Origin: Wukongibacter sp050859025
GTDB taxonomy: Bacteria > Bacillota > Clostridia > Peptostreptococcales > Caminicellaceae
Length of the DNA: 64,000 nucleotides
Assembly: GCF_050859025.1 (NCBI RefSeq)
Contig: NZ_CP138200.1
Coordinates: 4,960,001-5,024,000, forward strand
Direction: 5' to 3'
Shown: piece after piece, positions 41,642 through 50,527 of the stretch
Position numbering within the stretch: the stretch's first letter is position 1
How the letters are laid out: each line of letters begins with the position of its first letter
The notes under the pieces: model-generated
What the model saw: only the letters and a program-made list of their open reading frames with translations
Database searches by the model: none
Told to the model about the DNA's origin: nothing
Made by a program: the position numbers and the translations under genes

Positions 41642-43588
41642 TCACAAGCAATGCATCTCTTCTTCTGCCTTATCCCAAGGGACCACATAACCTTTACCCT
41701 TTAAACAAAAGATAGAAGACGAGCTATATTCAATATCTGAATTTTTATCATAGTTAATTTTCTCTATTACTTCCTCTGTATTGTGGCATATATCATACCC
41801 ACCATAAACTAGATTTATCATCCCCTTTCCACCAGTAATATCTATTAGCTCTGTAGGGTAATTCATAAAGGTGGCTACAGGAACTCTACCCTTTATTATA
41901 ACTTTTTCACCTCTAGTCTCTGGAGGTTCAAATATCCCATTAAACTTTTGTATATCGGCTAAAATTCTACCCATATAATTCAGATTAACTTTTATCTTAA
42001 AATCGTAATATGGCTCAAGGAGTATATTATCAGCCTTTTCAAGACCCTGTCTCAAGGCTCTATAGGTAGCTTGTCTAAAATCTCCACCACTAGTGTGTTT
42101 ATTATGAGCCCTTCCCGTTTTCAAGGATATCTTTAGATCAGTTAAGGGACTTCCTGTAAGTATGCCCCTATGACTTCTTTCAAAAATATGATGTTTTACA
42201 AGGTTCTGATTTCCCTTTGTCAAATGGTCTGTATGACATAAGTTCTCATATTTTATACCACTATTTCTTTCTCCCGACTCTAGCTTAAGATGGACTTCTG
42301 CATAGTGTCCAAGGGGTTCAAAATGACCATATCCAACTATCTCTCCATTTATAGTTTCCTTGTATAGAATCTTTGGTTCACCAAACTCTACGTAAAAATC
42401 AAACCTATTCTTTACCGTCTTCTCTAATATTTCTAATTGTATTGGACCCATAACATGAATGTGGATTTCCTCAAGCTCTTCTTCCAAAGTAACTCTTAAT
42501 GAAGGATCCTCTTCATTTAATAAGTTAAAGGCTTTAACTACTTCCTTTACATTCAGAGAAGTATCAAATATAACATTAGACTTTAAAGTAGGTATCATAT
42601 TATAAACAGGCTCTTCATAAACATCTCCTAATACTAGTCCAGCAAAGGTCTTAGATAGACCCATAATCCCAACCAATTCTCCAGCACTAGCAATATCAAC
42701 AGTCTTATATTTGGGCCCATTATATATTCTCATTTGTGTTATCTTTTCACTTAATTCATCTTCGCCACTTCTATAGCTTATTTCATCTCTAACCTTTATA
42801 CTTCCGCTTAAGATTTTTATATAGGTTATTTTGTTTCCGTTTTTTTCATGACCTATTTTATATATTTGTCCTTTAAATTCTTCACCACCATAATTAGTTT
42901 CCGTAAGCCTATGAAGATTATCAAAGAACTCTAAGATACCCTCATCCTGTAGAGCTGAACCACCTGAGCAAACATACATATTATTTTCTTTAATCATTTT
43001 CTTCATATAACTTATCCACAGCTCTTTCTCATATCGGCATTCCATATATAGCTCTAGAAGCGTTTCATCTCTTTCAGCCATGAATTCTATTATATCTTCA
43101 TGTAAGTCTTCATCTAAAGATTCTTTAATATAACATATATCCTCTATCAAATTCACTCTTATTTCTTCCAGTACTCTATCTATATCTGCTCCAATTCTGT
43201 CTGTTTTATTGATAAAGAAAAAGCTTGGGATTTTATGCTTTTTAAGAAGCTGCCATACAGTCTCTGTATGACCTTGCACACCTTCCACTGCACTAATTAT
43301 TACTATAGCATAATCCATTACCATTATGGCTCTTTCCATCTCCGGTGAAAAATCCACATGGCCTGGAGTATCTATTAAATAATAGGTATCTCCCTTATAC
43401 CTTATGACAGCTTGATCCGAAAATATGGTTATTCCTCTTTCTCTTTCTATTTCATGATTATCTAAATAGGAATTCTTATGGTCCACCCTACCTCTTTCTC
43501 TAATAGTATCTGTATGATATAGTAACCCTTCTGCAAATGTGGTTTTTCCTGCATCCACATGGGCTAATACCCCAATTGTTTTGTTCAT
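41642..43588 (-). CDS. Tet(M)/EF-G-like ribosomal-protection GTPase
   Basis: A 648-residue translational GTPase. The G domain has the P-loop AHVDAGKTT (8-16), switch region ERERGITI, DTPGHVDF near 74-81 and NKTD near 127. Domains II-V follow, with the family's late YYDFKIKVN segment and a C-terminus ending in SSSIFCLKGKGYVVPWDKAEE. It groups with tetracycline-protection proteins rather than housekeeping EF-G, but is an intrinsic-type clostridial member with no mobile-element genes nearby. It may displace tetracycline or another ribosome-bound ligand. Resistance is not proven by sequence. GAGGTG precedes the start. Confidence 0.86.
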   Translation of the reverse strand: MNKTIGVLAHVDAGKTTFAEGLLYHTDTIRERGRVDHKNSYLDNHEIERERGITIFSDQAVIRYKGDTYYLIDTPGHVDFSPEMERAIMVMDYAIVIISAVEGVQGHTETVWQLLKKHKIPSFFFINKTDRIGADIDRVLEEIRVNLIEDICYIKESLDEDLHEDIIEFMAERDETLLELYMECRYEKELWISYMKKMIKENNMYVCSGGSALQDEGILEFFDNLHRLTETNYGGEEFKGQIYKIGHEKNGNKITYIKILSGSIKVRDEISYRSGEDELSEKITQMRIYNGPKYKTVDIASAGELVGIMGLSKTFAGLVLGDVYEEPVYNMIPTLKSNVIFDTSLNVKEVVKAFNLLNEEDPSLRVTLEEELEEIHIHVMGPIQLEILEKTVKNRFDFYVEFGEPKILYKETINGEIVGYGHFEPLGHYAEVHLKLESGERNSGIKYENLCHTDHLTKGNQNLVKHHIFERSHRGILTGSPLTDLKISLKTGRAHNKHTSGGDFRQATYRALRQGLEKADNILLEPYYDFKIKVNLNYMGRILADIQKFNGIFEPPETRGEKVIIKGRVPVATFMNYPTELIDITGGKGMINLVYGGYDICHNTEEVIEKINYDKNSDIEYSSSSIFCLKGKGYVVPWDKAEEEMHCL

Positions 43589-43627
43589 TTCTACACCTCA
43601 ATTTAAGTTTTATAAATTAATTATATC

Positions 43628-43670
43628 AAAAAATGGACTGTCTCATGAAGCAATCTCATGAGTACAGCCC
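43628..43670 (-). terminator. Terminator of the ArsA ATPase operon
   Basis: On the minus strand a long stem GGGCTGTACTCATGAG / TCATGAGACAGTCC with one bulge is followed by ATTTTTT. It closes the MarR-ArsA transcript. Confidence 0.82.
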
Positions 43671-43801
43671 TAGGGTATTTCATAATTAATGAAGCTTTGG
43701 ATTTTAAAATTTCAGCAGCTTGTCTAGTACTAATGTATCTGTCAAATAGATAAATTTTTAAATAGCGCAGAATTTCATTATTCTTAGACACTCCAGTCTT
43801 T

Positions 43802-44020
43802 TTATTCAATATCAATAGTCTTTAATTTTTTTCTATCTCTATTCTCTTTATTTAGCTTTGTTTCTTTAATATAGTCTCCAGTAGCTTCATTCACAACATC
43901 CACAAAATCTTTATAACACTTTTTAACCGCACTATCAGAAACCACTGGAATAACGTCTAATATTTCATCTAATATTTTCAGCTTCATAGCTATTAAATTT
44001 TTTAATAATTCCTTAGTCAT
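43802..44020 (-). CDS. Small helical protein after ArsA
   Basis: A 72-residue, mainly helical, charged protein of unknown family (MTKELLKNLIAMKLKILDEI at the start; lysine-rich end). The likely ATG at 44020 overlaps the ArsA stop by eight bases, so translation is coupled to ArsA. It could be an accessory subunit or cargo adaptor of that ATPase. No further function can be assigned. Confidence 0.55.
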   Translation of the reverse strand: MTKELLKNLIAMKLKILDEILDVIPVVSDSAVKKCYKDFVDVVNEATGDYIKETKLNKENRDRKKLKTIDIE

Positions 44021-45188
44021 TTTCATCACATCCAAATCGTATCCTTAATGTCTCTTCTTCAAATTTAGCACCCTTAATAGATAGATTCATCAATACACGT
44101 GGAAGTATTATATTTCTTTTAATATCTCCAGCTCTAATAATCACTTCATCACCCTTTTGGTTCAGGTCTAAGTCATTTTTGTTTAAAAATGGCATATAAA
44201 TGGAATATATATATTCATCAGCAACCTTTTCAACACTTTGTACTCTATTGCTATACTTAATGTCTACGGCACTCTCATTTTTAAATACGGTGTCTCCCAT
44301 CTTGGTCAGCATACTAAGGCCTACAACCTCTTTATCAAATAGAGGAGCTATATAAATAGGTATAGGAGAAAAAATTTCTTCAATAGTCTTCAAATGCTTT
44401 TTATGAATTGTTTTCCAAGTATCCAAGTAGCTATCATCTATTTCCTCTGTTATTACTCTATTTACCATAATAGCGTCCACATTAAAATCATAAATATTTA
44501 GATAGGTAAAGCTTCTCTGAGCTTCTTTTATAACCATCTTTTCCGGATTTACTACAATACGTATACTTGTGACTTCTTTATTTGTAAAAACATTTCTCAT
44601 TTCATCAAGCTTCTTATAAATGCTTTCAATTTCTCCCATTACCGAATCCTCTGGCATTGGCACTCCTAGTAATGGCTGTGCTATTGGTCTAACTATCTTT
44701 ACTGCTTTACGTTTAATTGGAAACAACTTATCCATCCACCATCTCAGCATATCCGGAAAACTCAAAAGCTTTAAGGTTTCTCCAGTAGGAGCACAGTCTA
44801 CAATGATTACATCAAAGGTTTTGTTTTTATAATAATCTAAAATTCTAAGAAGACTCAAGAGATCTTCCATACCAGGAAAAATCGTTAGTTCCTCAGTTGT
44901 AATATTCTTTACAGCCTTGGATGTAAAAAGTGCTGTAAGATAATCTTGGACCTTCTTCCATCCCTTTTCCATCTCATGAATTGAACTTATTTCTTGTGCC
45001 CACATATTCTCCATAATTTCCTTTGGCTCTGAACTTAGAGGTATATCTAAGGCATCTCCTAAGCTGTGAGCTGGGTCAGTACTCATAACTAGAGTCTTCT
45101 TACCACCTTGTGCACTTTTTATTGCTGTAGCTGCTGCAACACTTGTCTTTCCTACTCCGCCTTTACCAGTATAAAGTATTATTCTCAT
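44013..45188 (-). CDS. ArsA/GET3-family ATPase
   Basis: A 391-residue deviant-Walker ATPase. The P-loop KGGVGKTS is at residues 9-16 with the signature lysine, followed by MSTDPAHSLGDAL (switch I), DCAPTGETLKLL (switch II) near 130 and an alpha-helical insert. The C-terminal 75 or so residues add a small beta-rich alpha-crystallin/Hsp20-like ArsA extension (VIIRAGDIKRNIILP). It has no ArsB partner here. The MarR regulator upstream and a conserved operator in between suggest it is induced by a ligand of MarR. Roles range from metalloid export to membrane-protein targeting, and arsenic is not implied. Confidence 0.85.
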   Translation of the reverse strand: MRIILYTGKGGVGKTSVAAATAIKSAQGGKKTLVMSTDPAHSLGDALDIPLSSEPKEIMENMWAQEISSIHEMEKGWKKVQDYLTALFTSKAVKNITTEELTIFPGMEDLLSLLRILDYYKNKTFDVIIVDCAPTGETLKLLSFPDMLRWWMDKLFPIKRKAVKIVRPIAQPLLGVPMPEDSVMGEIESIYKKLDEMRNVFTNKEVTSIRIVVNPEKMVIKEAQRSFTYLNIYDFNVDAIMVNRVITEEIDDSYLDTWKTIHKKHLKTIEEIFSPIPIYIAPLFDKEVVGLSMLTKMGDTVFKNESAVDIKYSNRVQSVEKVADEYIYSIYMPFLNKNDLDLNQKGDEVIIRAGDIKRNIILPRVLMNLSIKGAKFEEETLRIRFGCDEND

Positions 45189-45217
45189 AGAAAATCCTCC
45201 TTTTATTTCTTTTAATG

Positions 45218-45241
45218 AATATTACGTAACTCGAAGTATTT
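45218..45241. promoter_or_regulatory. MarR-box 2, between marR and arsA-like genes
   Basis: A 24-base sequence beginning AATATTACGTAACTCGAA and ending TATTT, matching the complement of the box at 45772-45795 at 21 of 24 positions. It lies 30 bases ahead of the ATPase gene and may be a second operator for the upstream MarR protein. Confidence 0.6.
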
Positions 45242-45272
45242 TATTTATATTAAGCCCATTTATCATGGGCGA

Positions 45273-45755
45273 TTATTCAACCTCTATTTTCTTTATTGTC
45301 GGTTTTTCTTCATTTTGCTGATTTTCTGCTTTTTCATCATTACCCAAGGTATTTAAAACTTTAATAAAAACATTGCTAAGTACTCTAATCTCCTCATCTG
45401 TCAAAGTTTCATATATCCTATTCAGGTAATTACCCATAGTATCCTTTAAATCTGCTATAGTCTTCTGCCCTTTTTCTGTTAACATTATAAGGACAATACG
45501 TCTATCCAGTTCACTTCTTTCTCTCTTCAAATATTTCTTTTTAACTAGTCTATCTATTATTCCCGTAGCTGTACTCATTGATACATTGATCTCATCGGAT
45601 ATTTTACTCATAATGACCTCACCATAACGATCAACAATGAACATTGCAAACAGCTCAGTTTTTGACAGCTTCATATCTATTTGAAGCCAATCTTCAGGAA
45701 AAAATAGTTTCTTAATGTTATCAAGAATCATATCCATTATTTTATTCTGTTCCAC
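45273..45755 (-). CDS. MarR-family regulator
   Basis: A 160-residue winged-helix repressor. The recognition region is ISDEINVSMSTATGIIDRLVKKKYLKRERSE-like in the middle, with the wing D-RR-VLIMLTEKG typical of MarR. The C-terminus is a lysine- and glutamate-rich tail. I choose the GTG at 45755 because the upstream TTG overlaps the operator. It is transcribed from a consensus promoter whose start region is covered by a 24-base box also found upstream of the ATPase gene, so autoregulation and control of the ATPase are likely. Confidence 0.85.
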   Translation of the reverse strand: MEQNKIMDMILDNIKKLFFPEDWLQIDMKLSKTELFAMFIVDRYGEVIMSKISDEINVSMSTATGIIDRLVKKKYLKRERSELDRRIVLIMLTEKGQKTIADLKDTMGNYLNRIYETLTDEEIRVLSNVFIKVLNTLGNDEKAENQQNEEKPTIKKIEVE

Positions 45756-45771
45756 AACAACTTCACCATCC

Positions 45772-45831
45772 AAATATTTCGAGTTTAGTAATATTTGCTT
45801 TTAGTATAATATATTTCTCTATTGATGTCAA
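45772..45831 (-). promoter_or_regulatory. Promoter and MarR-box 1 of the marR-arsA operon
   Basis: On the minus strand TTGACA (45826-45831) and TATACT (45803-45808) are 17 bases apart. Immediately downstream, at 45772-45795, lies the 24-base box AATATTAC..AACTCGAA.TATTT that recurs at 45218-45241. This is a repressor-occluded promoter layout. Confidence 0.72.
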
Positions 45832-45944
45832 CTATCTCATTGATAATTATGACAATACAAAAGAATCTAAATCAACTTTAAAAGATGTTTTAGATTCTCA
45901 AGATTTCAGCTCAATTCAAGCAATCTTATTATTTTCCATAGTTA

Positions 45945-46859
45945 TTATTTTTCACTAACTTTACTTCCAAAATAATTAGTTCCCCAAACTCCAGACAAAA
46001 TCATAACAGCTCCAGCAATCTGATACCAGTAAAATGGTTCATGTCTTATTAAAATCCCGGCAATAATAGATGTTACACTTGAAAGATTTGCAAAAACAGC
46101 AGATCTAGAAGCTTCGATTTTTGATAAAGTATAATTTACTAAAAAGAATGCTACAACCGAGGATAGCACGCCTAAATAGATCACCGCAGAAAATACCTTG
46201 ATATTTAATAGCGGTACAAAATAGCTTGATATCTCTCCATTAAGAAGATGCTGTATTATGGCAATTGAATTAAAGGTTATTGCACCAATCCACATCATAG
46301 CAAAGGTGATCTCTACGGGTTTAAAATCCGTTGAATATTTACGTGATAATATATTAAATACGGATGCACATAATACCGCTAACAAAAGTACAATTATGCC
46401 AATCATATTCGAGCCTATTTCACTGCTCTTCATTATAATAATAAAGATTGCACCTATAACCGATAATCCCACAAAGAATACTTGTGTTTTGCTTGGAAGC
46501 TCCTTTAAGAATATTGTTGCTAGTATTGTTACTACAACGGGTATCAAGGCTATCATCATTCCAGCCTCTGAAGAATTAGTCAGCTTTATACCAAAAACTT
46601 CAAAAATGAAATAGGTTACAGGTTGGGCCAGCGCAATTGCCACCAGCTTATGAAGCTCTTTACCTTCATACTCAACCTTAATAACCTTAGCCATTTTTAA
46701 GATTAATAATACCATCACTGCCATACCAAATCTAAAGCCTAATAGATGAAATGTACCAACTTCAGATAGGGCTTCCTTTGTAAATAGAAAGGAAAATCCA
46801 AATATTAAAGCCATGCCCGTACCGGCTAAATATGGTAAATATTTTTTTCTTTCTGTCAT
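45945..46859 (-). CDS. EamA/DMT-superfamily transporter
   Basis: A 304-residue protein with ten hydrophobic helices in two EamA repeats (GTGMALIFGFSFLF at the start of repeat 1; AVLCASVFNILSRKYS opening repeat 2). Family members export amino acids, nucleobases or other metabolites. I choose the ATG at 46859 with GGAAGG upstream, not the ATG 24 codons earlier that lacks one. It is a single-gene unit. Confidence 0.87.
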   Translation of the reverse strand: MTERKKYLPYLAGTGMALIFGFSFLFTKEALSEVGTFHLLGFRFGMAVMVLLILKMAKVIKVEYEGKELHKLVAIALAQPVTYFIFEVFGIKLTNSSEAGMMIALIPVVVTILATIFLKELPSKTQVFFVGLSVIGAIFIIIMKSSEIGSNMIGIIVLLLAVLCASVFNILSRKYSTDFKPVEITFAMMWIGAITFNSIAIIQHLLNGEISSYFVPLLNIKVFSAVIYLGVLSSVVAFFLVNYTLSKIEASRSAVFANLSSVTSIIAGILIRHEPFYWYQIAGAVMILSGVWGTNYFGSKVSEK

Positions 46860-47061
46860 AGTTCTACCTTCCTTTAGTTGTATAGTATCTATTGTGTCAC
46901 TAAATAATTCTACAACAAAAGGTTTGAACAAGCAATTGATTTATATTAGTATTCTATTTTACAAGGTTAATCAATCTATGGATAAACCACAGACCTCTTT
47001 AACAACAATACGTTTATCAATACTATGAAATAAAAAGTACTCAGTTTTGAAAGTTTAAATC

Positions 47062-47274
47062 TTATTCACGTTTTGAATAAACAATTTTTTTAATACTATT
47101 TATCGAAAGATAAAATTGATCGGCTAACTCCTCAATAGTCTTACCTTCTTTAAACTCCCTGCGGATCTTATTGTTTCTTTTAACCAGTTCCTCCCTTGCC
47201 CCTGACTTCTCTCCCCACTTCCTTCTAGAACCATTTTTACTATGAATATATTCTCCATAATTAAGCCTATGTCT
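47062..47274 (-). pseudogene. C-terminal HTH remnant of a CD3324-family protein
   Basis: This 70-codon open frame has no start codon. It encodes NYGEYIHSKNGSRRKWGEKSG and ends in a helix-turn-helix (KTIEELADQFYLSINSIKKI, then VYSKRE and stop at 47062-47064). The WGE-x-SG-R-EL pattern matches the C-terminal half of the small CD3324-type DNA-binding proteins of Clostridia. The N-terminal half is missing, replaced by a nucleotidyltransferase fragment in another frame. Confidence 0.65.
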
Positions 47275-47465
47275 TCAATAATAAATTGTAAGCCTAGTTC
47301 TTTCCCCTTCTCCGTTTTTGGTATAAAGAAAAAGTCCAAATCAGATTTTTCTTCTTCTAGTCCCATCGCATATGATCCATAATAAGCAAATATTGCTATA
47401 TCATTTGAATACTTTTTTTCAATCTTTTCTTTAATAATCTCTGTAATTTTAAAAATATCTTTCAT
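47124..47465 (-). pseudogene. Truncated nucleotidyltransferase
   Basis: Residues 1-66 are a good MNT-type nucleotidyltransferase start: AYYGSYAMGLEEEKSDLDFF carries the GS motif and the DLD metal-binding pair. After about residue 68 (EDIGLI) the sequence loses family character because it runs out of frame through the CD3324-type HTH remnant. The junction near 47270 looks like a deletion that joined two genes. GAGGAAG precedes the start, so a short product could still be made. Confidence 0.65.
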
Positions 47466-47594
47466 TCCTCTTCCTCCTTCTATCTACTACTTTCTCCAAG
47501 AGTTAACTCTATACTAAGTATAATACAGGCACCGTAGAAAAAATATATATAGAATGAATAGGATTCGTTTTTTATATATGCTATAATAAAACCT

Positions 47595-47643
47595 AAAAAA
47601 GAAACTTGAATTTCCTTTATATCAAAATTCAAGTTTCTTTTTT
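47595..47643. terminator. Terminator after the YjjG-type phosphatase gene
   Basis: A 16-base-pair stem (AAAGAAACTTGAATTT / AAATTCAAGTTTCTTT) with T-runs on both sides, starting eight bases beyond the minus-strand gene's stop. Confidence 0.88.
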
Positions 47644-47651
47644 GTTCATAT

Positions 47652-48341
47652 CTATTTTTCAAGTATATCCTTAAGCTCCATTAACTTAGAAATCTCATAG
47701 GTGGGTTTTATTTCCGTCTTATTTTCAATTCTATTTGGATTAAACCAACAAGTATCTATACCAAAATTTATTCCACCTTGTATATCTGATGTTAAGCTGT
47801 CTCCTACTATCAATACCTTGCTCTTATCGGTATGTTTTATATTTTCTAAAGCCAGTTCAAATATTTTAGGGTCTGGCTTTGATACCTGGACCTCCTCAGA
47901 CACTACTATATCCTCAAAATATTTTGCTATAATAGACTTCCTTATTCTATTATCCTGAACAACCTTAAGACCATTAGTAATTATAGTGAGTCTATAATCC
48001 TTATGCAAACCCTCTACAAGTTCTATGCTATCGTCATATAAAAGAGATATATATGATAAATGCTTCATATAGGCTTTAGCAAATTCAGCTTCATCAAATC
48101 CTGAATCTAGCCTATCAGATAATCTTTTAAATCTTTCAAGCTTTAATTTTTTCTGAGTAATGAGTCCATCCTCAAGCTCCTTCCATATAGCCGTATTTAT
48201 TTCTTTATATATTTTAAAATGATGGTTTTCATCGTATTCTATATCAAACTCAAGCATAGTATTTCTGAAGGCATCCTTTTCAGATTTCTTAAAATCAAAC
48301 AGAGTCTCATCTGCATCAAATATTATAATCTCGTATTTCAT
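47652..48341 (-). CDS. HAD-family pyrimidine nucleotidase, YjjG type
   Basis: A 229-residue haloacid dehalogenase phosphatase. Motif I is DADETLFD (residues 9-16) with the nucleophile D9 and acid-base D11. Motif II is in ITNG near 118, and motif III/IV KPDPKIFE and VGDSLTSDIQGG near 155-185. The helical cap between 17 and 90 and the DADETLFDF start match the YjjG group, which hydrolyses non-canonical pyrimidine nucleotides and helps house-clean the pool. AGGAGG marks the start. Single-gene unit. Confidence 0.87.
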   Translation of the reverse strand: MKYEIIIFDADETLFDFKKSEKDAFRNTMLEFDIEYDENHHFKIYKEINTAIWKELEDGLITQKKLKLERFKRLSDRLDSGFDEAEFAKAYMKHLSYISLLYDDSIELVEGLHKDYRLTIITNGLKVVQDNRIRKSIIAKYFEDIVVSEEVQVSKPDPKIFELALENIKHTDKSKVLIVGDSLTSDIQGGINFGIDTCWFNPNRIENKTEIKPTYEISKLMELKDILEK

Positions 48342-48629
48342 AATGAACCTCCTATATAGTTAATTTTTCTAATTGTAACATACAGACTTTTTTATACAAA
48401 GTCTCAAGCCCCAGCATTCTCGCTTAATTTTCTCTTGTTCGTACTTTTTGTCAATCCTTGCATTAAATATCAAGCCTATAAAAGATTATTATGGCAAGTG
48501 TAATACCATTATAAGGACTAACTTCTTATACATATATAAATTCCTCTCTCCTTTACAATACTATATAAATAAATTATCATGTTTATATAAATCTATGTAT
48601 GACATATGTCATGTCGAGGAGTAGAAACC

Positions 48630-49319
48630 ATGAAGAAAATTTCGAACAAAGACCTTTTAAATCATTATATAAATAAGCACAGCTTGGAAAATATATTTGA
48701 TAAGGATGTATTAAGATATGCACAACTTCATTTCTATGAAAAAAATGAATATATATTAAAATCCGAATTTGACCTTGAATATTACTATCTGATTGTAAAT
48801 GGAAAAGTGAAAATATCTTATCTTTTGGAAAACGGTAAATCAATGCTTTTAAAGTTTTATAAGGAATTTAATTCCTTGGGTGATATAGAGCTTTTAAAGA
48901 ACATTCCTATACGCTGTAACGTTGAGGCAATAGAGGATACCCATCTGATTGCCATGCCCTCAGATGTACTGAGAAAAATATCTTTAGATAATCCAAAATT
49001 TTTACGACATTTAATAGATTCTTTAAGCGAAAAGCTCTATGCAACCCTAAATAATAGCTCATATAATCTTACATATCCTCTTATAAATAGATTGTCTAGC
49101 TATCTAGTTGAACTCATCACAGATAAAAACTATGTGATTTTAAATTCTTCATTAAATGAGATTTCTCAATTTTTAGGAACTACTTATAGACACTTAAATA
49201 GAACCTTTAAGGAGCTTGAATCAAGATCAATCATAAAATACGAAAATAAAATCATACATATATTAGATAAGGATAGACTTCACGAATTATCTAAAAACCT
49301 GTATATAAAGTCTCTGTAA
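48630..49319 (+). CDS. Crp/Fnr-family regulator (YeiL-like)
   Basis: A 229-residue regulator with an N-terminal cyclic-nucleotide-binding-like beta roll (residues 25-120: YYLIVNGKVKISYLLENGK, LGDIELL) and a C-terminal Crp helix-turn-helix (LNEISQFLGTTYRHLNRTFKEL near 180). I prefer the ATG at 48630 with GAGGAG eight bases upstream over one eight codons earlier. No cysteine cluster for an Fe-S centre of the Fnr type is evident. It is most like YeiL-type regulators, which are linked to stationary phase or nitrogen starvation. The ligand is unknown. Confidence 0.84.
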   Translation: MKKISNKDLLNHYINKHSLENIFDKDVLRYAQLHFYEKNEYILKSEFDLEYYYLIVNGKVKISYLLENGKSMLLKFYKEFNSLGDIELLKNIPIRCNVEAIEDTHLIAMPSDVLRKISLDNPKFLRHLIDSLSEKLYATLNNSSYNLTYPLINRLSSYLVELITDKNYVILNSSLNEISQFLGTTYRHLNRTFKELESRSIIKYENKIIHILDKDRLHELSKNLYIKSL

Positions 49320-49408
49320 TATTATTTATGTATCTAGAAGGCTCTACTAATATAAAAAAACATTAAAATGCAAAATTTGAATGTTATTAAGAATAGGAGG
49401 GTATTGAA

Positions 49409-49591
49409 ATGAAAAATGCACTGTTTCATGCTCTAGAAGGAGAAAATATTAAATTTGAACAAATGACCCTTGAAGATAGAGAGGCCCTTCACAGCTTTGC
49501 TTCTGACTCTGAGGTATCTCGTTTAATACCTACTATCACGCCCAAAGGTAACGCTAGTAGGGTTTTTTGTTATATCATTTCTAAAAGATAA
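49409..49591 (+). pseudogene. GNAT acetyltransferase, N-terminal fragment
   Basis: A 60-residue frame with a good ribosome binding site (AGGAGGG). The first 40 residues (ALEGENIKFEQMTLEDREAL, then FASDSEVSRLI) look like the start of a GNAT acetyltransferase, but the acetyl-CoA-binding part is missing. From about 49529 the frame runs through a terminator-like hairpin, so the remaining residues are not GNAT-like. It is probably a gene truncated by insertion or deletion. Confidence 0.6.
49529..49568 (+). terminator. Terminator-like hairpin inside the GNAT remnant
   Basis: Stem CCTACTA / TAGTAGG with a 19-base loop, followed by GTTTTTTG. It lies where the truncated acetyltransferase frame loses its family character. 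Confidence 0.55.
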
Positions 49592-49631
49592 TGCTTATCA
49601 AAGCAAAGGATTCGATTCTTCTACGCTTTTA

Positions 49632-50504
49632 TCAGCTTGCACTTTTAAAAATATTAATAAATTTGTAAATGGCATGTGCGACTCCATTCTCATCATTGGC
49701 ACTGGTAACAATATCGCAAATTTCTTTAATGTCATCCTTAGCATTTCCCATAGCTACATTGTATCGTGCCTTTTTTAGCATAGAGATATCATTATAGCTA
49801 TCACCAATTGCCATAGTATTCTCAAAAGAAAAACCTAATATAGGGGCTAACCTTTCCAATGCATTTCCCTTAGATGTATATTTACTCGATATCTCTAAGT
49901 TATAATCCCCCGATGAGACTAGGGACAATTGCTTCATACTATTAAATAGCTCTATACCAGTTTTTCTCTTAGCTTCATCAAAAGAAAATGCTAAAATTTT
50001 ATAGTATTTTTCATCCTTCTCAAGAATTTCTATATAATTATTGACAAATACAAATCCAGATTGACTAAACTGTGTTCTTGCAGCTTGATGAAGAGGTGAT
50101 ATATCTAGCTCTGGACTCTCAATCCTTATTTTATCCATTTCAATTTGCAATACTTCTCTTTTATTAAGAGTTGTATATATTGCATTATTTGTAAATACTT
50201 CATAATAAAGATCATGTTCTTCTAGCAGCCTAATAATTTGGTGAACATCTCCTTTATCCATTGCAATAGAAAAAATTTGTCTACTTTCAGGACAATGAAT
50301 TGCTGCCCCATTGTCACTAATCACATAAGTTGAAATTCCAGCCCTTTTACAAATAGAGAGTGCATCAAAATAAGCTCTTCCCGTTGCAATAATTACCTCT
50401 ATTCCTTTACTTTGTGCATACTTTATAGCTTTTACATTTTCTTCACTAATCTCATTTCTACAATTCAATAGAGTTCCATCTAAATCTACTGCTATTAACT
50501 TCAC
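49632..50504 (-). CDS. Cof-type HAD phosphatase
   Basis: A 290-residue HAD-IIB phosphatase. Motif I is VDLDGTLL (residues 5-12), motif II IATGRA near 40, and motif IV AIGDSYNDISMLKKA near 235. The large alpha/beta C2 cap fills the middle. Cof proteins dephosphorylate sugar phosphates, pyridoxal phosphate or flavin nucleotides. It follows a DeoR regulator gene by 23 bases, a pairing that points to a sugar-phosphate substrate. The start is GTG. Confidence 0.88.
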   Translation of the reverse strand: MKLIAVDLDGTLLNCRNEISEENVKAIKYAQSKGIEVIIATGRAYFDALSICKRAGISTYVISDNGAAIHCPESRQIFSIAMDKGDVHQIIRLLEEHDLYYEVFTNNAIYTTLNKREVLQIEMDKIRIESPELDISPLHQAARTQFSQSGFVFVNNYIEILEKDEKYYKILAFSFDEAKRKTGIELFNSMKQLSLVSSGDYNLEISSKYTSKGNALERLAPILGFSFENTMAIGDSYNDISMLKKARYNVAMGNAKDDIKEICDIVTSANDENGVAHAIYKFINIFKSAS

Positions 50505-50527
50505 TGCAATACCAACTTTCTCTAATT

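Noticed and set aside
41080..43588. Mobile tetracycline-resistance element
   Set aside because: No integrase, relaxase, excisionase or leader peptide was found, and base composition matches the surroundings.
43621..43815. A 64-codon minus-strand open frame after the ArsA operon
   Set aside because: It starts with TTG without a ribosome binding site, and its last 15 codons are the operon's intrinsic terminator hairpin.
47480..47662. A 60-codon minus-strand open frame
   Set aside because: It runs through the strong terminator at 47595-47643 and has no ribosome binding site.
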